Part shown: positions 11,925 through 23,405 of the stretch, piece after piece
Layout of the letters: each line of letters opens with the position of its first letter
Position numbering within the stretch: the stretch's first letter is position 1
Assembly: GCA_028274465.1 (NCBI GenBank)
Contig: CM051456.1
Span: forward strand, 18,317,745 to 18,381,744
Reading direction: 5' to 3'
Source: Plantago ovata
Lineage: Eukaryota > Streptophyta > Magnoliopsida > Lamiales > Plantaginaceae
DNA length: 64,000 nt
Program-made: the position numbers and the translations under genes
The notes under the pieces: model-generated
The model's database searches: none
The model's input: the letters and a program-made list of their open reading frames with translations, nothing else
What the model was told of the DNA's origin: nothing

Positions 11925-13095
11925 CATTTTTTTTAGGGGTCAATTAGAACACCTAATAACAGAATAGGTCCCATTAGATTTTTAATTACAGATTAGGGGT
12001 CGAATTTGACCAAACCAGGCTTAATTCGCCTATCCAAATTTCTATTTGTGAACAACCAAACAAGCCTTACCAAGAGGCCCAAAATGTAATTGTATTTCAA
12101 CACACATTTTCTTTTTATTTATGCGTTCTTTTTTTTTTCTTTTTTTTTTCTTTTTTTTTTCTTTTTTTTTATCAACAATAAAGCTATTTTTTCCTACCAA
12201 ATTTTATTTTAAAAAACAAATGAAAATTTTGAAATATAAATATATTATAAATACAAAATTATTCTAAATCAAACCCTAATAAAATTTATATTTCAAAACA
12301 TGTCCCAACATTATTTTTAAACAAAATCAATATTTGTTCTTTATTCTTTTTCCTTTTATATTTTTCTTTTTCCTTTTATATTTTTCTTTTTTCTTTTTTT
12401 CTTTTTCCTTTTTCTTTCTTCAAAAGCTCCGACACCGGAGCTTTACAAGGCTTCGACTAGAGCATGCACAACTCCAGCTCGGAGCTTGCAATGCTTCGAC
12501 TATAGGAGCTGGAGCGTGTAAGCTCCAGATCGGAGCTTGCACAGCTTCGATCTGGAGCTTACAACTATAATCGGAGTCTCGCAAAGCTCCACTACCGGAG
12601 TTTTTGGAGAAGAAGAAGAGAAAAAAGAAAAAGAAATTAAAAAAAGAAAAATATAAAAGGAAAAAGAAAAAAGAAAAAATATTGATCTTTTTTTTGAAAA
12701 TAATGTTGGGACATGTTTTGAAATATAAATTTTGTTGGTGTATGATTTACAATAATTTAGTATTTACAATAATTCTACATTTAAAATTTTGATTTTTTTT
12801 AAATAACATTTTGTAGGAAACAAGTTATTGTTGACAAAAAGAAGAAAAAAAAAAAGAATAAAGGAAAAGAAAGAAATGAAAAATATAATCGGAAAATAAT
12901 AAAGTTAGTGTTCAAATACAATTACATTTTAGGTCTTACCTTACTATTGAGTTAGGCCTTGTTTGTTTTGTCCAAAATGAGCTGATGGCATTGTTGTAAA
13001 TATGTGTTGGTCAACACAAAAAACCCATATTATGGCCTAATATGTAATTGTTGGTCTAATGGGGCCTATTCTATTATTAGGTGTCCTAACTAGCA
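11925..13095. mobile_element. Foldback element 2 (long inverted arms, GGAGCT core)
   Basis: The left arm near 11945 (AGAACACCTAATAACAGAAT) pairs with the right arm near 13060 (ATTATTAGGTGTCCTAA). The subterminal AAAATGTAATTGTATTT near 12080 pairs with AATACAATTACATTTTAG near 12915. Between them are T/C- and A/G-rich tracts and a GC-rich core at about 12425-12600. No transposase is present. The outer ends and the target duplication were not fixed, so boundaries are approximate. Confidence 0.65.
12425..12600. repeat. GGAGCT/AGCTCC core of foldback element 2
   Basis: Inverted GGAGCT and AGCTCC units alternate with TTGCA/TGCAA and CTTCGA spacers, flanked by near-mirror T/C-rich and A/G-rich tracts containing CTTCTTC. 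The order of units differs from that of element 1. Confidence 0.8.
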
Positions 13096-13850
13096 ACTAA
13101 AGTGATATAAACCCTATTTTAATATCATCACACGTGGATAAGGGGTAGGATACGTACCTGACACGTCACATGGTGTGTCCAATAATTTTGTAAATAGTAA
13201 AAATTAAGCATATCAAGTAATTAAGAACTTCTAATTTTAGTAGATGTATTTTAAATTGTTTTAATGTGGATTTTGATTTCTTATACGGTTTAGGTTTAAT
13301 GTTTTTCATATGTGACATTATGGATCGATGTAGTGAAAAGGTTACCATAAATGGATATCGTTATGTTTGATACAAAGTCATATGAGAGATTGTTCATGTC
13401 ATGTTTCTTTCGGGCGTCTCATAATTTCTTATTGAGTTTTTGGTTTAAGAACCCGTACATTTGTTTAATCTACTCTACAATCTTATGTTAGACTTACGCA
13501 CAAAAAGGAATTATTTGCATGTCGTGCCTAAACTTGAAAATTGATAATATGGAATATGAACTCTTGATGGACGCTCGCTTCATATATAATAAGAAATAAC
13601 GTTAAATATTACTTATAGATATTAATAATGTCCCCCAACAATTTTTACTTCTTCCAAATAAAACACATAAGTATTTGAATGTAATCTATAAAGCAGACCT
13701 TGGAACGTTGACCTGTTTATGGTATTCCAGTTAAATTATCCATTCCATTTATGGTACTCAACTTAACATTTCTTTTTCTTCTAAAAGACCATGTTAAAAC
13801 AAATAAGTCAATTAATTATTATCTTTGACTAGCTACACCAGTATTTCTCC

Positions 13851-13858
13851 TATAAATA
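13851..13858 (+). promoter_or_regulatory. TATA box of MADS gene 1
   Basis: TATAAATA lies 62 bp before the chosen ATG and is kept in copy 2 at 16809-16816. Confidence 0.65.
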
Positions 13859-13919
13859 TCACAAGTGAATGTATTTTTGAAAAGCATCAAAATTCAAAAT
13901 ATTGATTGTATCCTCAACA

Positions 13920-14642
13920 ATGGATAAGAAAACAACAAGAGGTCGCCAAAAGATCCCAATCCAGAAAATCACAGAAGATGCTGATCGTTTTGCAACGTTT
14001 TCAAAGCGACGACTAGGGTTGTACAAGAAAGCAAGTGAAATTTGCACCTTGTGCGATGTGGACATTGGCATCATTCTCTTTTCTCCAACTGGTAAGCCAT
14101 TTTCATTTTTCCATCCAACTATGGAATCTGTCTTGAATCCATTTCAAACTCAACATGTGGAAGATAGTGATGTATCTCGTCTTTCTGAGGCATTTGCTCG
14201 TAATAGAATTTCTATGTTTAATCATAATTACAACGAGATTAGCGAACAGTTGGAGGCAGAGAAGAAAAACGAAAAGCAGGTGGCTGTGAATCGGGCTGGC
14301 CACACAAAATATTGGTGGGATATGCCTGTTGCAGACATGACCAAAGAGCAGATTGAAAATTTATTGATTATGTTGCAAAATCTAAAAATGCACATAAAAA
14401 ATCGCGAGGAAGAACTGAAAACACATGCTTCAACCTCATCAATGTTCATGGGTCAGTATCATCAGAACACAACTACTGTGCCAATGGGATTCAATCCCCT
14501 CACTTTTGAGACGATGGGAGTCGTTCATTTGCCTCAGTATACTTCACTCAGTACTACTCATGGTTTCTATAATCCACATGGCCTCGAGACCAATGGTGAA
14601 GGTAGTAGCCAAAATCAAAATAGATATTTTTCAAATATCTAA
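13920..14642 (+). CDS. Type I (M-alpha, AGL62-like) MADS-box protein, copy 1
   Basis: A single exon of 240 aa, as is usual for type I MADS genes. The MADS domain spans residues about 6-65 (RGRQKIPIQKI, FSKRRLGLYKKASEICTLCD, GIILFSPTGKPFSF), giving sequence-specific DNA binding as a dimer in the nucleus. There is no keratin-like K domain; a short coiled coil lies near residues 105-165. The start is the ATG opening MDKKTTRGRQ; the frame runs 6 codons further up but begins with TTG. The HPTMESVLNPF motif after the MADS box is typical of the AGL62/AGL61/AGL23 group, whose known members act in the female gametophyte and endosperm; that role is inferred. A near-identical copy lies 3 kb downstream. 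Confidence 0.9.
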   Translation: MDKKTTRGRQKIPIQKITEDADRFATFSKRRLGLYKKASEICTLCDVDIGIILFSPTGKPFSFFHPTMESVLNPFQTQHVEDSDVSRLSEAFARNRISMFNHNYNEISEQLEAEKKNEKQVAVNRAGHTKYWWDMPVADMTKEQIENLLIMLQNLKMHIKNREEELKTHASTSSMFMGQYHQNTTTVPMGFNPLTFETMGVVHLPQYTSLSTTHGFYNPHGLETNGEGSSQNQNRYFSNI

Positions 14643-15309
14643 TGGATTTACCATTTAGAGCCAGCTAGGAACTTGTTCCTCTGGTGACTAAGGAGTTGAA
14701 TTTATGTTTTTGTTTTCTATATTTTTCTTTGTATTTTTATTAATATCTATTCGGGTTGCATGTATTTCTTCTTTATGGTGAATCAATATGTTATGGACTT
14801 ATGTTTTAATTTTATACTTATGTAGTACAAATTTCCTTAATTTAGTAATGTTAGAAGTTTATGACTTTAATTTGTTCCATGGAAAAATATAATGCATAGT
14901 ATTTTAGAACAATGAAAAATATAATATAAAAAATCAAAATTACAATATCATAAATTAAGACAATACAATACAGTTTGTTCAAAACATTTACTTCCAAAAC
15001 TTGCTATTTTTTGTTGTTGCAAGCTAATAAAAGTTATAAATGATTATACAAACTGTATTTAAAGTTTAATTCATATGTTATCTCAATTTATGAATTTAGT
15101 TATTTGAGATGTCTGTTTTTTCACAGAAGCATATTAATTAAATGAAAAGCAGTCTCAATTACTTGATCAAATACTTATCAAATCTCATATTAGTGATGTA
15201 TCACATAGCATGGTACAAATTGCAATAATCATTTTAATATTATGATCGATTTTCATGTCCGTTAAATTCCCAAATTTATTACATAAATATTTGTCCAAAA
15301 TGATTCGTT

Positions 15310-16274
15310 ACGATAGTAAATTAAACTAAATGTACCTTTGACGATTCTCCCGATCATTAGTTTCAAATCTCATTCTCCCTAAGGTGTATGCAAATACTAA
15401 TTATAAGTTTCTTCCATCCTTTGCTAGAATTTTACCATGATGGATTATTTTCTTATGAACTACAAGAGATGAAGTATGATATTGTGAGGATAAATTTGGA
15501 AAAAACTGATATGTTGATAAGAAAACATACATGGTTTATGAAGTGGCAATATACATGGTTTTGGCAATGGACCCGACTACCCACATGAAAGATATCAATT
15601 AACCATGTTATTTGTGTAGATTATATCAAGCTTTGAAATTTTGTTAAAATTACTATTTGGAATACATTTACGTTTACTATTTTGTTATTTCCAATTGCTT
15701 TTACTTTTACGTTGCTCAATTAGAATCTCGCACTTTCGAGTCTCAGCGTACCACTTTTGTGAGAATTATTCCGAAATCCACCATCTTACTTTATTTCTTT
15801 CAGGTAACTTTTTTCAAAGAGTAAAATCTTGAATTTACATGTGGCTTTACTAGTGCTACATAATAAAAATAATCATACATAAATCATGCATGTTAAAGAG
15901 AATGGACAAAGTAAATAAGTTATGGAAACATTGATCGCGAGTTGTCCGGCCAATTTAGGAAAATAAAAATGACACATAACATTATTTCAGAGTAACCATT
16001 TTTAGGGTCTTCGCCTATCCTTGTAGATCTTCGTCTTTGAAAAATATAGAACTTTGGAATGGATGAATGCACTTAACTCCTAATTTTACCCGAACTAAAC
16101 TCAGATATTATCATCATACTAACTTTCCACCTAGTTAAAAGATCCTTAAAAAAAAAAGATTTATCCATTATAGAGTCTGAATAAATGACCATTCTTTTCT
16201 TTTTAACACAAAACTTGGAATAAGAGGTTGCATAGAAGGCTTGTCACCGGCTCACCGCCTGCTCGATCTGATCT
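15310..16274. other. Spacer between duplicated MADS blocks
   Basis: Unique DNA between the two duplicate copies, with only short frames that match no family I recognise. No transposon ends were seen. Confidence 0.5.
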
Positions 16275-16808
16275 ACAGTCTTATGTTAGACTTACGCATT
16301 AAAAGGAATTATTTGCATGTCGTGCCTAAATTTGAAAATTGATAATATGGAATATGAACTCTTGATGGACCCTCACTTCATATATATATTTAAACGAAAT
16401 GTATGTTCTACTGTATGTTTCCTCGATAAGATTTGTAGTTAATGTTCGTGATCTTTTTGCAACATTTCTCACGGTTTTAGTACAATGTGAAAATTGAAAA
16501 CGATAAGTAATAATGTTAAATGTTACTTATAGATATTAATAATACATCTCCCAACAATTTTTACTTCTTCCAAATAAAACACACAAAGTATTTAAATGTA
16601 ATCTATAAAGTAGACCTTGGAACATTGACCCGTTTATGGTATTCCAGTCAAATTATTCAATTATCCATTAATAATTTTAGTTCTAACTATATCACTAGCC
16701 TTCCATTTATGGTACTCAACTTAACATTTATTTTTCTTCCAAAAGACCATGTTAAAACAAATAAGTCAATTAATTATTATCTTTGACTAGCTACACCAGT
16801 ATTTCTCC

Positions 16809-16816
16809 TATAAATA
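16809..16816 (+). promoter_or_regulatory. TATA box of MADS gene 2
   Basis: TATAAATA lies 62 bp upstream of the ATG, the same spacing as in copy 1. Confidence 0.65.
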
Positions 16817-16877
16817 TCACAGGTGAATGTATTTTTGAAAAGCATCAAAATTCAAAATATTGATTGTATCCTCAACA

Positions 16878-17594
16878 ATGGATAAGAAAACAACAAGAGG
16901 TCGCCAAAAGATCCCAATCCAGAAAATCACAGAAGATGCTGATCGTTTTGCAACGTTTTCAAAGCGACGACTAGGGTTGTACAAGAAAGCAAGTGAAATT
17001 TGCACCTTGTGCGATGTGGACATTGGCATCATTCTCTTTTCTCCAACTGGTAAGCCATTTTCATTTTTCCATCCAACTATGGAATCTGTCTTGAATCCAT
17101 TTCAAATTCTACATGCGGAAGATAGTGGTGTGTCTCGTCTTTCTGAGGGATTTGCTCGTAATAGAATTTCTATGTTTAATCATAAGTACGACGAGATTAG
17201 CGAACAGTTGGAGGCAGAGAAGAAAAAAGAAAAGCTGGTGGCTCTGAATCGAGCTGGCCACACAAAATATTGGTGGGATATGCCTGTTGCAGACATGACC
17301 AAAGAGCAGATTGAAAAATTGTTGATTATGTTGCAAAATCTAAAAATGCAAATAAAAAAACGCGAGGAAGAACTGAAAACACATGCTTCAACCTCATCAA
17401 TGTTCATGGGTCAGTATCATCAAATCACACCTACTGTGCCAATGGGATTCAATCCCCTCACTTCTGAGACGATGGGAGTCGTTCATTTGCCTCAGTATAC
17501 TTCACTCAGTACTACTCATGGCTTCTATAATCCACATGGCCTCGAGACTGAAGGGAGTAGCCAAAATCAAAATATATATTTTTCAAACATCTAA
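16878..17594 (+). CDS. Type I (M-alpha, AGL62-like) MADS-box protein, copy 2
   Basis: A single exon of 238 aa. The first 75 residues, covering the whole MADS domain, are identical to copy 1, and the DNA shows no difference there even at silent sites. The rest differs at about 5% of bases, with a 2-codon length difference near the C-terminus (LETEGSSQ against LETNGEGSSQ). The coiled-coil region has several charge changes (NEKQ to KEKL, HIKNRE to QIKKRE), which could alter dimer choice. The frame is open throughout, so the copy looks functional. Role by family as for copy 1. Confidence 0.9.
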   Translation: MDKKTTRGRQKIPIQKITEDADRFATFSKRRLGLYKKASEICTLCDVDIGIILFSPTGKPFSFFHPTMESVLNPFQILHAEDSGVSRLSEGFARNRISMFNHKYDEISEQLEAEKKKEKLVALNRAGHTKYWWDMPVADMTKEQIEKLLIMLQNLKMQIKKREEELKTHASTSSMFMGQYHQITPTVPMGFNPLTSETMGVVHLPQYTSLSTTHGFYNPHGLETEGSSQNQNIYFSNI

Positions 17595-18363
17595 TGGATT
17601 TACCATTTAGAGCCAGCTAGGCTGGTGACTAAGGAGTTGAATTTATGTTTTTGTTTTTCTATATTTTTCTTTGTATTTTTATTAATATCTATTTGGGTCG
17701 CATGTATTTCTTCTTTATGGTGAATTAATATGTTATGGACTTATGTTTTTTATACTTATGTAGTACAAATTTTCCTCAATATAACTAATTTTATAAAGTT
17801 ATGACTTTGTTCCATGGAAAAATATAATGCATAGTATTTTAGAACAATGAAAAATATAATAAAAAATCAAAATTACAATATCAAAAATTAAGACAACACA
17901 ATTAATACAGTTTGTTCTAAACATTTCCTTCCAAAACTAGCTATGTTTTGTTTCAAGATTATAAAAGTTATAGATGATTATAGCAACTGTATTTAAAGTT
18001 TATTTATTATGTTATCTCAATTTATGAATTTATTCGTTTGAGATCACTACTAGAAAAAATGGCTTTAGTCACACCTAAAAAGTGTCACTAAAGTACCGTA
18101 TAGTGACTCTTTTTGCTATCGTGACACTTTTCAAAAGTGTCACGTGTTAAGGGGTTTCAATAGGTTAGGTGTCATTATTGGTCTCTATAGTGACGCCATA
18201 ATGTGTGTACATAAATACATAAAGTAACCCTAAATGTGTCATTATAGCCATCTTTGGTGACACTTTTGTAGCCCCGTGATATAGAATAAGGGTCACCATA
18301 GGTTATTGTGGTGACGCCCTATTGCATAATTATAAACGTATAAAATGACTAAAAGGGCTGCAT

Positions 18364-18433
18364 GGGGTGTTGCGAGAATCGAACTCGCGATCTCTCGCAA
18401 AAAGCGAGAATCATACCACTAGACCAAACACCC
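18364..18433 (-). pseudogene. tRNA-Pro-like sequence inside CACTA
   Basis: Read on the minus strand, it starts GGGTGTTTGGTCTAGTGG and folds with a 7-bp acceptor stem (GGGTGTT/AACACCC), a D-arm, a T-arm stem GCGAG/CTCGC with loop TTCGATT, and box B GAGTTCGATTC. It follows the plant tRNA-Pro consensus closely. The anticodon arm CTCGC-TTTTT-GCGAG has a 5-base loop instead of 7, so no anticodon can be read, and no CCA is encoded. It is 70 nt instead of the usual 72. I call it a tRNA-Pro pseudogene or captured tRNA relic; the internal promoter boxes may still be recognisable. Confidence 0.75.
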
Positions 18434-20699
18434 AGATACGGACAGAAGACGTCTACAAAGTAGTCAACAACTTACCTTGCATATAGATACAATACTGATC
18501 AACATCATCAATAGATAAAAATGAATCTGGATGCAAAAGAGAAACTGTATATGAGTGAAAATCAGGTTTCAAACCCAACTGATGTACAACAGATTTACCA
18601 AATGGTTGTCAAGTCTTCAACAAAAATACAATCTATGCTTCAAAAAATGATGCGTACTCCAATATAGATGAATGAACATTCCATATTCCACTGAAATTTT
18701 AACAAACAAATTGAGAGAGTCACAGTAGAGAATCAGGTAGCTTACAAACAAATTTAAGCACAAAGACGATCAAAGACACAATAGAAGGTCACAATAGAGA
18801 ATCTCCACAACCAATGTCTATTTTTCTGCTGGATGATTTGGACATTATCTCAGAATCCATCAGTACTTTCAATTTCTCCTGGGTTTTTATTTTGTACCCG
18901 ACATCCCTCTAGGACAATGGTTACACTTTCACAAAGATCAGAAGAGTTCCATCAGCCACAAAAACCGAGCAACAACAAGAAGCACTTGCAGAAACAAAGG
19001 AACAGTAGAAGGAAAACATTTAAAACAGAAATTGCATTGATAGAAACCAACAAGTAAAACTTCAACCTAGCGGAAAACGTCTTCAGCAAGTCTACATCAT
19101 AAATCTTATTGCATACGACTACAGTTTAGAGTTCCAGAAGACAATGATGTTCATTATTTTTAACAATAAACTCCTCATAAATTTTTACATGACAATCAGG
19201 AGCCTTTAATAGTTCTAGCGAAGCTAAAAGTTGTCCCTAACAGAAGAGCATCAAGTAACGTAGTGTCACATATAGCTACAATGGACTGACTGAGCAACTG
19301 GTTAAGGATACTTTGTTATACATCTACATTCCTGCGATCCCAGACTCTTTAAACCTGAATCCTACACTTTGTGAAATATATAATAATAGAAGTCATCTAC
19401 TTCACATGTCTATATTGCGAAAAGGTAGTGAGCTAATAATAGATATTTAAATGAATAAATCACATATAAAAGGAAAGTGGATAAAAAGGCAAAGCCTTAC
19501 CTTGTTTTGTTTCTTTGGCCTAGTGTGACCATAAGCGACAGAATAATTCCTACATATTTGACACGGTCTCATCAGTTTCCTCAGCAACATTGCACTTTAA
19601 GTAAGTTGATGGTTACTGAAAGCACATTAGAGCTTCTCATGCTAATTAGATAGAGTGAGATTCCATACCATAAATAGATCATGTAGTAGCAGGTAGATTA
19701 TAATTTACTTCCCTTCTCTGAACGCCCAGACTCCATGTCATATCTCTCACAACTTTTCAACAGTTAGATCAATCTAATGCTGAGGGGAAAGGAGAAATAA
19801 TAAGCTTATTATACAAAGCTGGTTATATCAAACACTGAACACTGAATATTACATCAAGTAGAACTAGAAGGAAATTTGGTTTCTCAGTAGGTAAAGAAAT
19901 AGCACAACATTTAGCTAGACCTCCAAGTATATAAAACTCTGCACACACCGATCTCAGCCCTGACTAGGTTAGAAATCTACAACTAGAATCATGAAATTTA
20001 GTGATCAAAAGGAAATCAAAACTACCAAGACATAATGCAAATTGCTAATGAGTTTTATTATACCAATTTACAAAATATATTTGCCAAGTCATCCTCACAC
20101 TGAAACAAGATATCAATAAAGCATTAGTTAAAACTTTACGTACACTCCAAACTTCCCCTATAGCTTTACAACTTCACAACATTTTCATTACTCATATATC
20201 TATATTTTTATATACATTTTTATTTGTAGCTTGGTACTTCCATCCAGCACCTCATCATTTAAATTTGAGCATCATTCTGTTTCACATGTAATGTATTATT
20301 GAAGTGCATGTGTAGTCAGAGTATGTATACACGGTCTCGATTTTCAGCTCTACGAAACGGATCTATCCGCAGCACTAAGTCCAAAGTCAGTACTTGCAAT
20401 TCTAAGTGGCCTTAAACAACACAAATGTCCCATATTCAAAATCAAACAGTAAACTAGAATCAATAGTCCAAATTCCACCAGAATCGAATATCAACAAATT
20501 TTCCAGAACCAGAATAAATTATTTCAAAATTCACGAATTGAATATTAATAATTTCGCCAGAACAAACAATTGCACACAAATCAGGATCAACAATCTCGAA
20601 TTCCAAAAAGAAAATTGATTAATTCGTACTACACTAATTTGTTATCATTCAGAGAATTCAAATTGCAGGAAGAGGGGTGTTGTAATTAAAATTTATTCG

Positions 20700-20890
20700 A
20701 ATTGCAGCAGGAAAAGAAAACCAAAACTCAAATTGAAGAGAACAATAGAAAAGAAGAAATACCTGCGTAAGTCGATCCGGATCGACAAGAACGAAGCCAT
20801 CAAACCCGTTGTTTCTGCTGCAACAACGATCGATTCTGAAAGAGGAGGCTACTGCGATTACTGTGCCGTCTGAACTGTTATAGGAGTCTT
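20700..20890 (-). other. Possible captured 5' exon in CACTA
   Basis: On the minus strand, an ATG at about 20799 opens MASFLSIRIDLR and runs into CGCAG|GTATTTC, a good splice donor, after a CT-rich leader. Further donor-like sites (CAAG|GTAAGG near 19500, GCAAG|GTAAGT near 18478) follow on the same strand. This looks like the start of a multi-exon transcript carried in the transposon, but no protein family was recognised. Confidence 0.35.
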
Positions 20891-21308
20891 TTCTTTTGCA
20901 GTTTACCCTTTCTCTTCTTTTTTTTGAAGTCTTTTCTTTTCCCTTTATTTATCGTTTCCTTGCTAGTAGCTACTGGCCTACGGGGGGTTACATTAGATGG
21001 GTTTTCTTTTTAAACTGTTATATTAGCTACTTGGTTACATTAGATGGGCTATAGATACACAAGTGTGAATGTGTCACTATAAAAAGTAGGAGTATCTAAT
21101 TAGACCACTTTTTTAGTAGTGGATGTTGGTTCTTCACAAAAAAAGTATATTAATTAGATGAAACATGACATCAATTACTTAACCAAATACGTATCAAATC
21201 TCGTATTAGTGATGTGTAATAACATGCTACAAATTGCAATAGTGAATATTATGATTTTCATGTCAGTTATTCCCAATTCTATTACATAAATATATGTTCA
21301 TAATGATT

Positions 21309-22967
21309 TGTTAGGAGTTGTTGACTAGAGTTCACCGTTCATGTACAATAAATTCATGTGGTTCATATTATTTTGTCAAATGTTTCTCGAAATCTCAGGT
21401 CCTCGTCTGATATGTTAATGTCATAAAAACAATTAGCTATGTTAATCAAAATTTAGGGGCGTTATAACTTTGATGTTTATCGGATTATTTTTATCTTTCG
21501 TGTGGACCGTTTTCATAGAACTCAACCGTGTTGGTCCCTTTAGACAACGAGTAAAGACTAGAGGAGGGGTATTCAATTCTTTAAAACTTTTTCGTGTCTA
21601 AAACTTTCTCAGCAAGTACTTATTACTTTTCAGTAATGAGAATGCTAGTACTTAACATTTAGAGTGCGGAAGAATTTTACAATTAAGTGCTTTAGTAAAC
21701 AGACAGTCAGTAAGCAGAGTGAGTAAAGGGGTTTAAACAATGATAGCTTGCTGAAAGTAATGTGCAGTAAAGTAAATCACACAAACGCTTTTTATACGGG
21801 TATCTGAGGGTGGCGTAATCCCTCAACTAATCTACTTTGTCCAATCCTAGACTGAATTCAGTATGATAGATGATGAGTTTCCTAACAACACCTAACAAAT
21901 TAGAATCCCAAAAACCAAAGCACCCTTGCTTCGTTTCCAATTAAACTTGATAATTAAACCTTGTTCTCAACCAAACTTGGGACACTAACTTAACTCAATC
22001 TTGTTAAGTAGTTCCCCCTGACAAACACGCCTGAGAGGTGGTTTTTATCAGTTAGAGAGGTTTAGGTAGAGATTACTGAGATTAACTTTTCAGTTAACAC
22101 AAGTAATACTCAACTTGTTGATACTTTGCAGTAAGCAAGTATATTGTTTCTGGTGTCAAGACTATTCCTTGATTAGATGAAAGAACAATTAACCAAATTT
22201 CTAAGGTTGATGTTCTACTTCTTCACAAGTAGCTTATGTTTCAAGTTTAAGTCTTGTAATGGATCAGTAAGCTCGTAAGTATGGAGAAGGATTTGAAGGC
22301 TTGTAAGCACAAGTGTATGTTTGATCACGTTGTTGACACCCCTTTCTCCAAAGCCTAAGGACCTCTATTTATAGTGTCTCAATGATGCCGTTTGAATTTG
22401 AATTCTCGAACATAGCCAAGAGATGTCACTATGTTGTTGTGTTGTCACTATCAGCAACGTCTTCTTTTCTTTAGTCTTCAGAACGGCATGCTTTGTATTT
22501 AATGCTTCTTTCAATTTCAAACTTGAAAACTTGGAGCGTGAAGTTGCTAGTGAATCAGCAAGGCAGGTCACATGTATTGGCAGTCAGCAAGCACTCTCAC
22601 TTCAGCAAGCTCAATCTACTATGTCATATAGATTTCACTTAAGCAAGCTGGTTGCTGAGCTACTTAACTTTCTGACCAAAACGTGCCTTTGTAGATACCA
22701 AGTCTCAGAATCGTCTAAGTCTTCAAACTTGTAGTCTTCGTCTTCTGAGTGGTTCTATGTCTTCAATAGATTGTTTTTGCAAACAAAGTACATCATCAGC
22801 AAAATTAAGAACCAAACTAGTACCTACACTAAATCTTTCAGCAAACGTTCCTATTTTACAATGTCCTTTAAATTCTAAAATCATATGGACCTTAAGAGTA
22901 CTAGTTACTGGACTTTAGCTTAATTTAATTTGGTTAATTGCTCATAAAAATGACAAGTTTCCTAACA
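21309..22967. mobile_element. Possible solo LTR, fossil
   Basis: The block starts TGTTAGGAG and ends TTTCCTAACA, inverted ends like those of many plant LTRs, and it interrupts the homology between the MADS duplicate copies at 21308. It holds a TATTTATAG stretch near 22370. No coding domain was seen, and the 5-bp flanks (TGATT, AACCT) do not match, so the identification stays weak. Confidence 0.35.
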
Positions 22968-23405
22968 AACCTTCATATATAAAAGAGTTGAAATCAAGTG
23001 AATACCACACCACGAGTATTTTCGTTGTATATGTGATACATTTTGAGGGAGGAAAAAAAAACTTAATTTACGCCATAATGAGATGTGAAAAAGAAAAGGA
23101 CGTGGGATGAATCTGAAAGCTGAATGTATTTTTATTTATTTTTTACAGGCAAGCTGAATGTATTGGTTGGAAGTACTAATAATTACTACTTTTATTTTTT
23201 AATAAAAGACTTTTTAGCATTTTTCACACATAAGAAAAGATTTAATTTCACTCATTTCATTGTGATAATTATTATTAATATGGATAAATGTGAGATTGTG
23301 GGGTTGATAATGATATACAAAGATGGAGGAAAGATTATTATTGTTGGTCAATTGTTTGTCATATTGCATGATTAATTACCATTACACATTCCAACCTAAT
23401 TAGTA

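Larger units (their letters stand above)
13480..15308. repeat. Segmental duplication, copy 1 (MADS gene)
   Basis: Aligns with 16275-18044 plus 21122-21308, covering promoter, gene and about 660 bp of 3' flank. Copy 1 holds the uninterrupted target of the CACTA element of copy 2 (TTGAGATGT, GAT at 15107-15109). Copy 2 also has about 120 bp near 16390-16510 that copy 1 lacks. Confidence 0.9.
18045..21121. mobile_element. Non-autonomous CACTA element in MADS copy 2
   Basis: Ends are CACTACTAGAAAAAATGG on the left and, reversed, CACTACTAAAAAAGTGG on the right, with a 3-bp target duplication GAT at 18042-18044 and 21122-21124. The empty target survives in MADS copy 1 at 15107-15109, which confirms the borders. 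Subterminal repeats AGTGTCAC / GTGACACTTTT occur near both ends. No transposase was recognised in the 3.1 kb. The interior holds a tRNA-Pro-like sequence and, on the minus strand, splice-donor-like sites, which suggests captured host sequence. Confidence 0.93.
16275..21308. repeat. Segmental duplication, copy 2, split by CACTA
   Basis: Homologous to 13480-15308. The alignment breaks at 18044 and resumes at 21122, on either side of the CACTA element, and ends near 21308 where both copies read AATGATT before diverging. Confidence 0.9.

Noticed and set aside
20406-20618. Asn/Ile-rich 70-aa frame in the CACTA element
   Set aside because: Low-complexity AT-rich translation with no family resemblance.
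22423-22734. 103-aa frame inside the possible solo LTR
   Set aside because: No retroelement or host domain seen; overlaps an opposite-strand frame.
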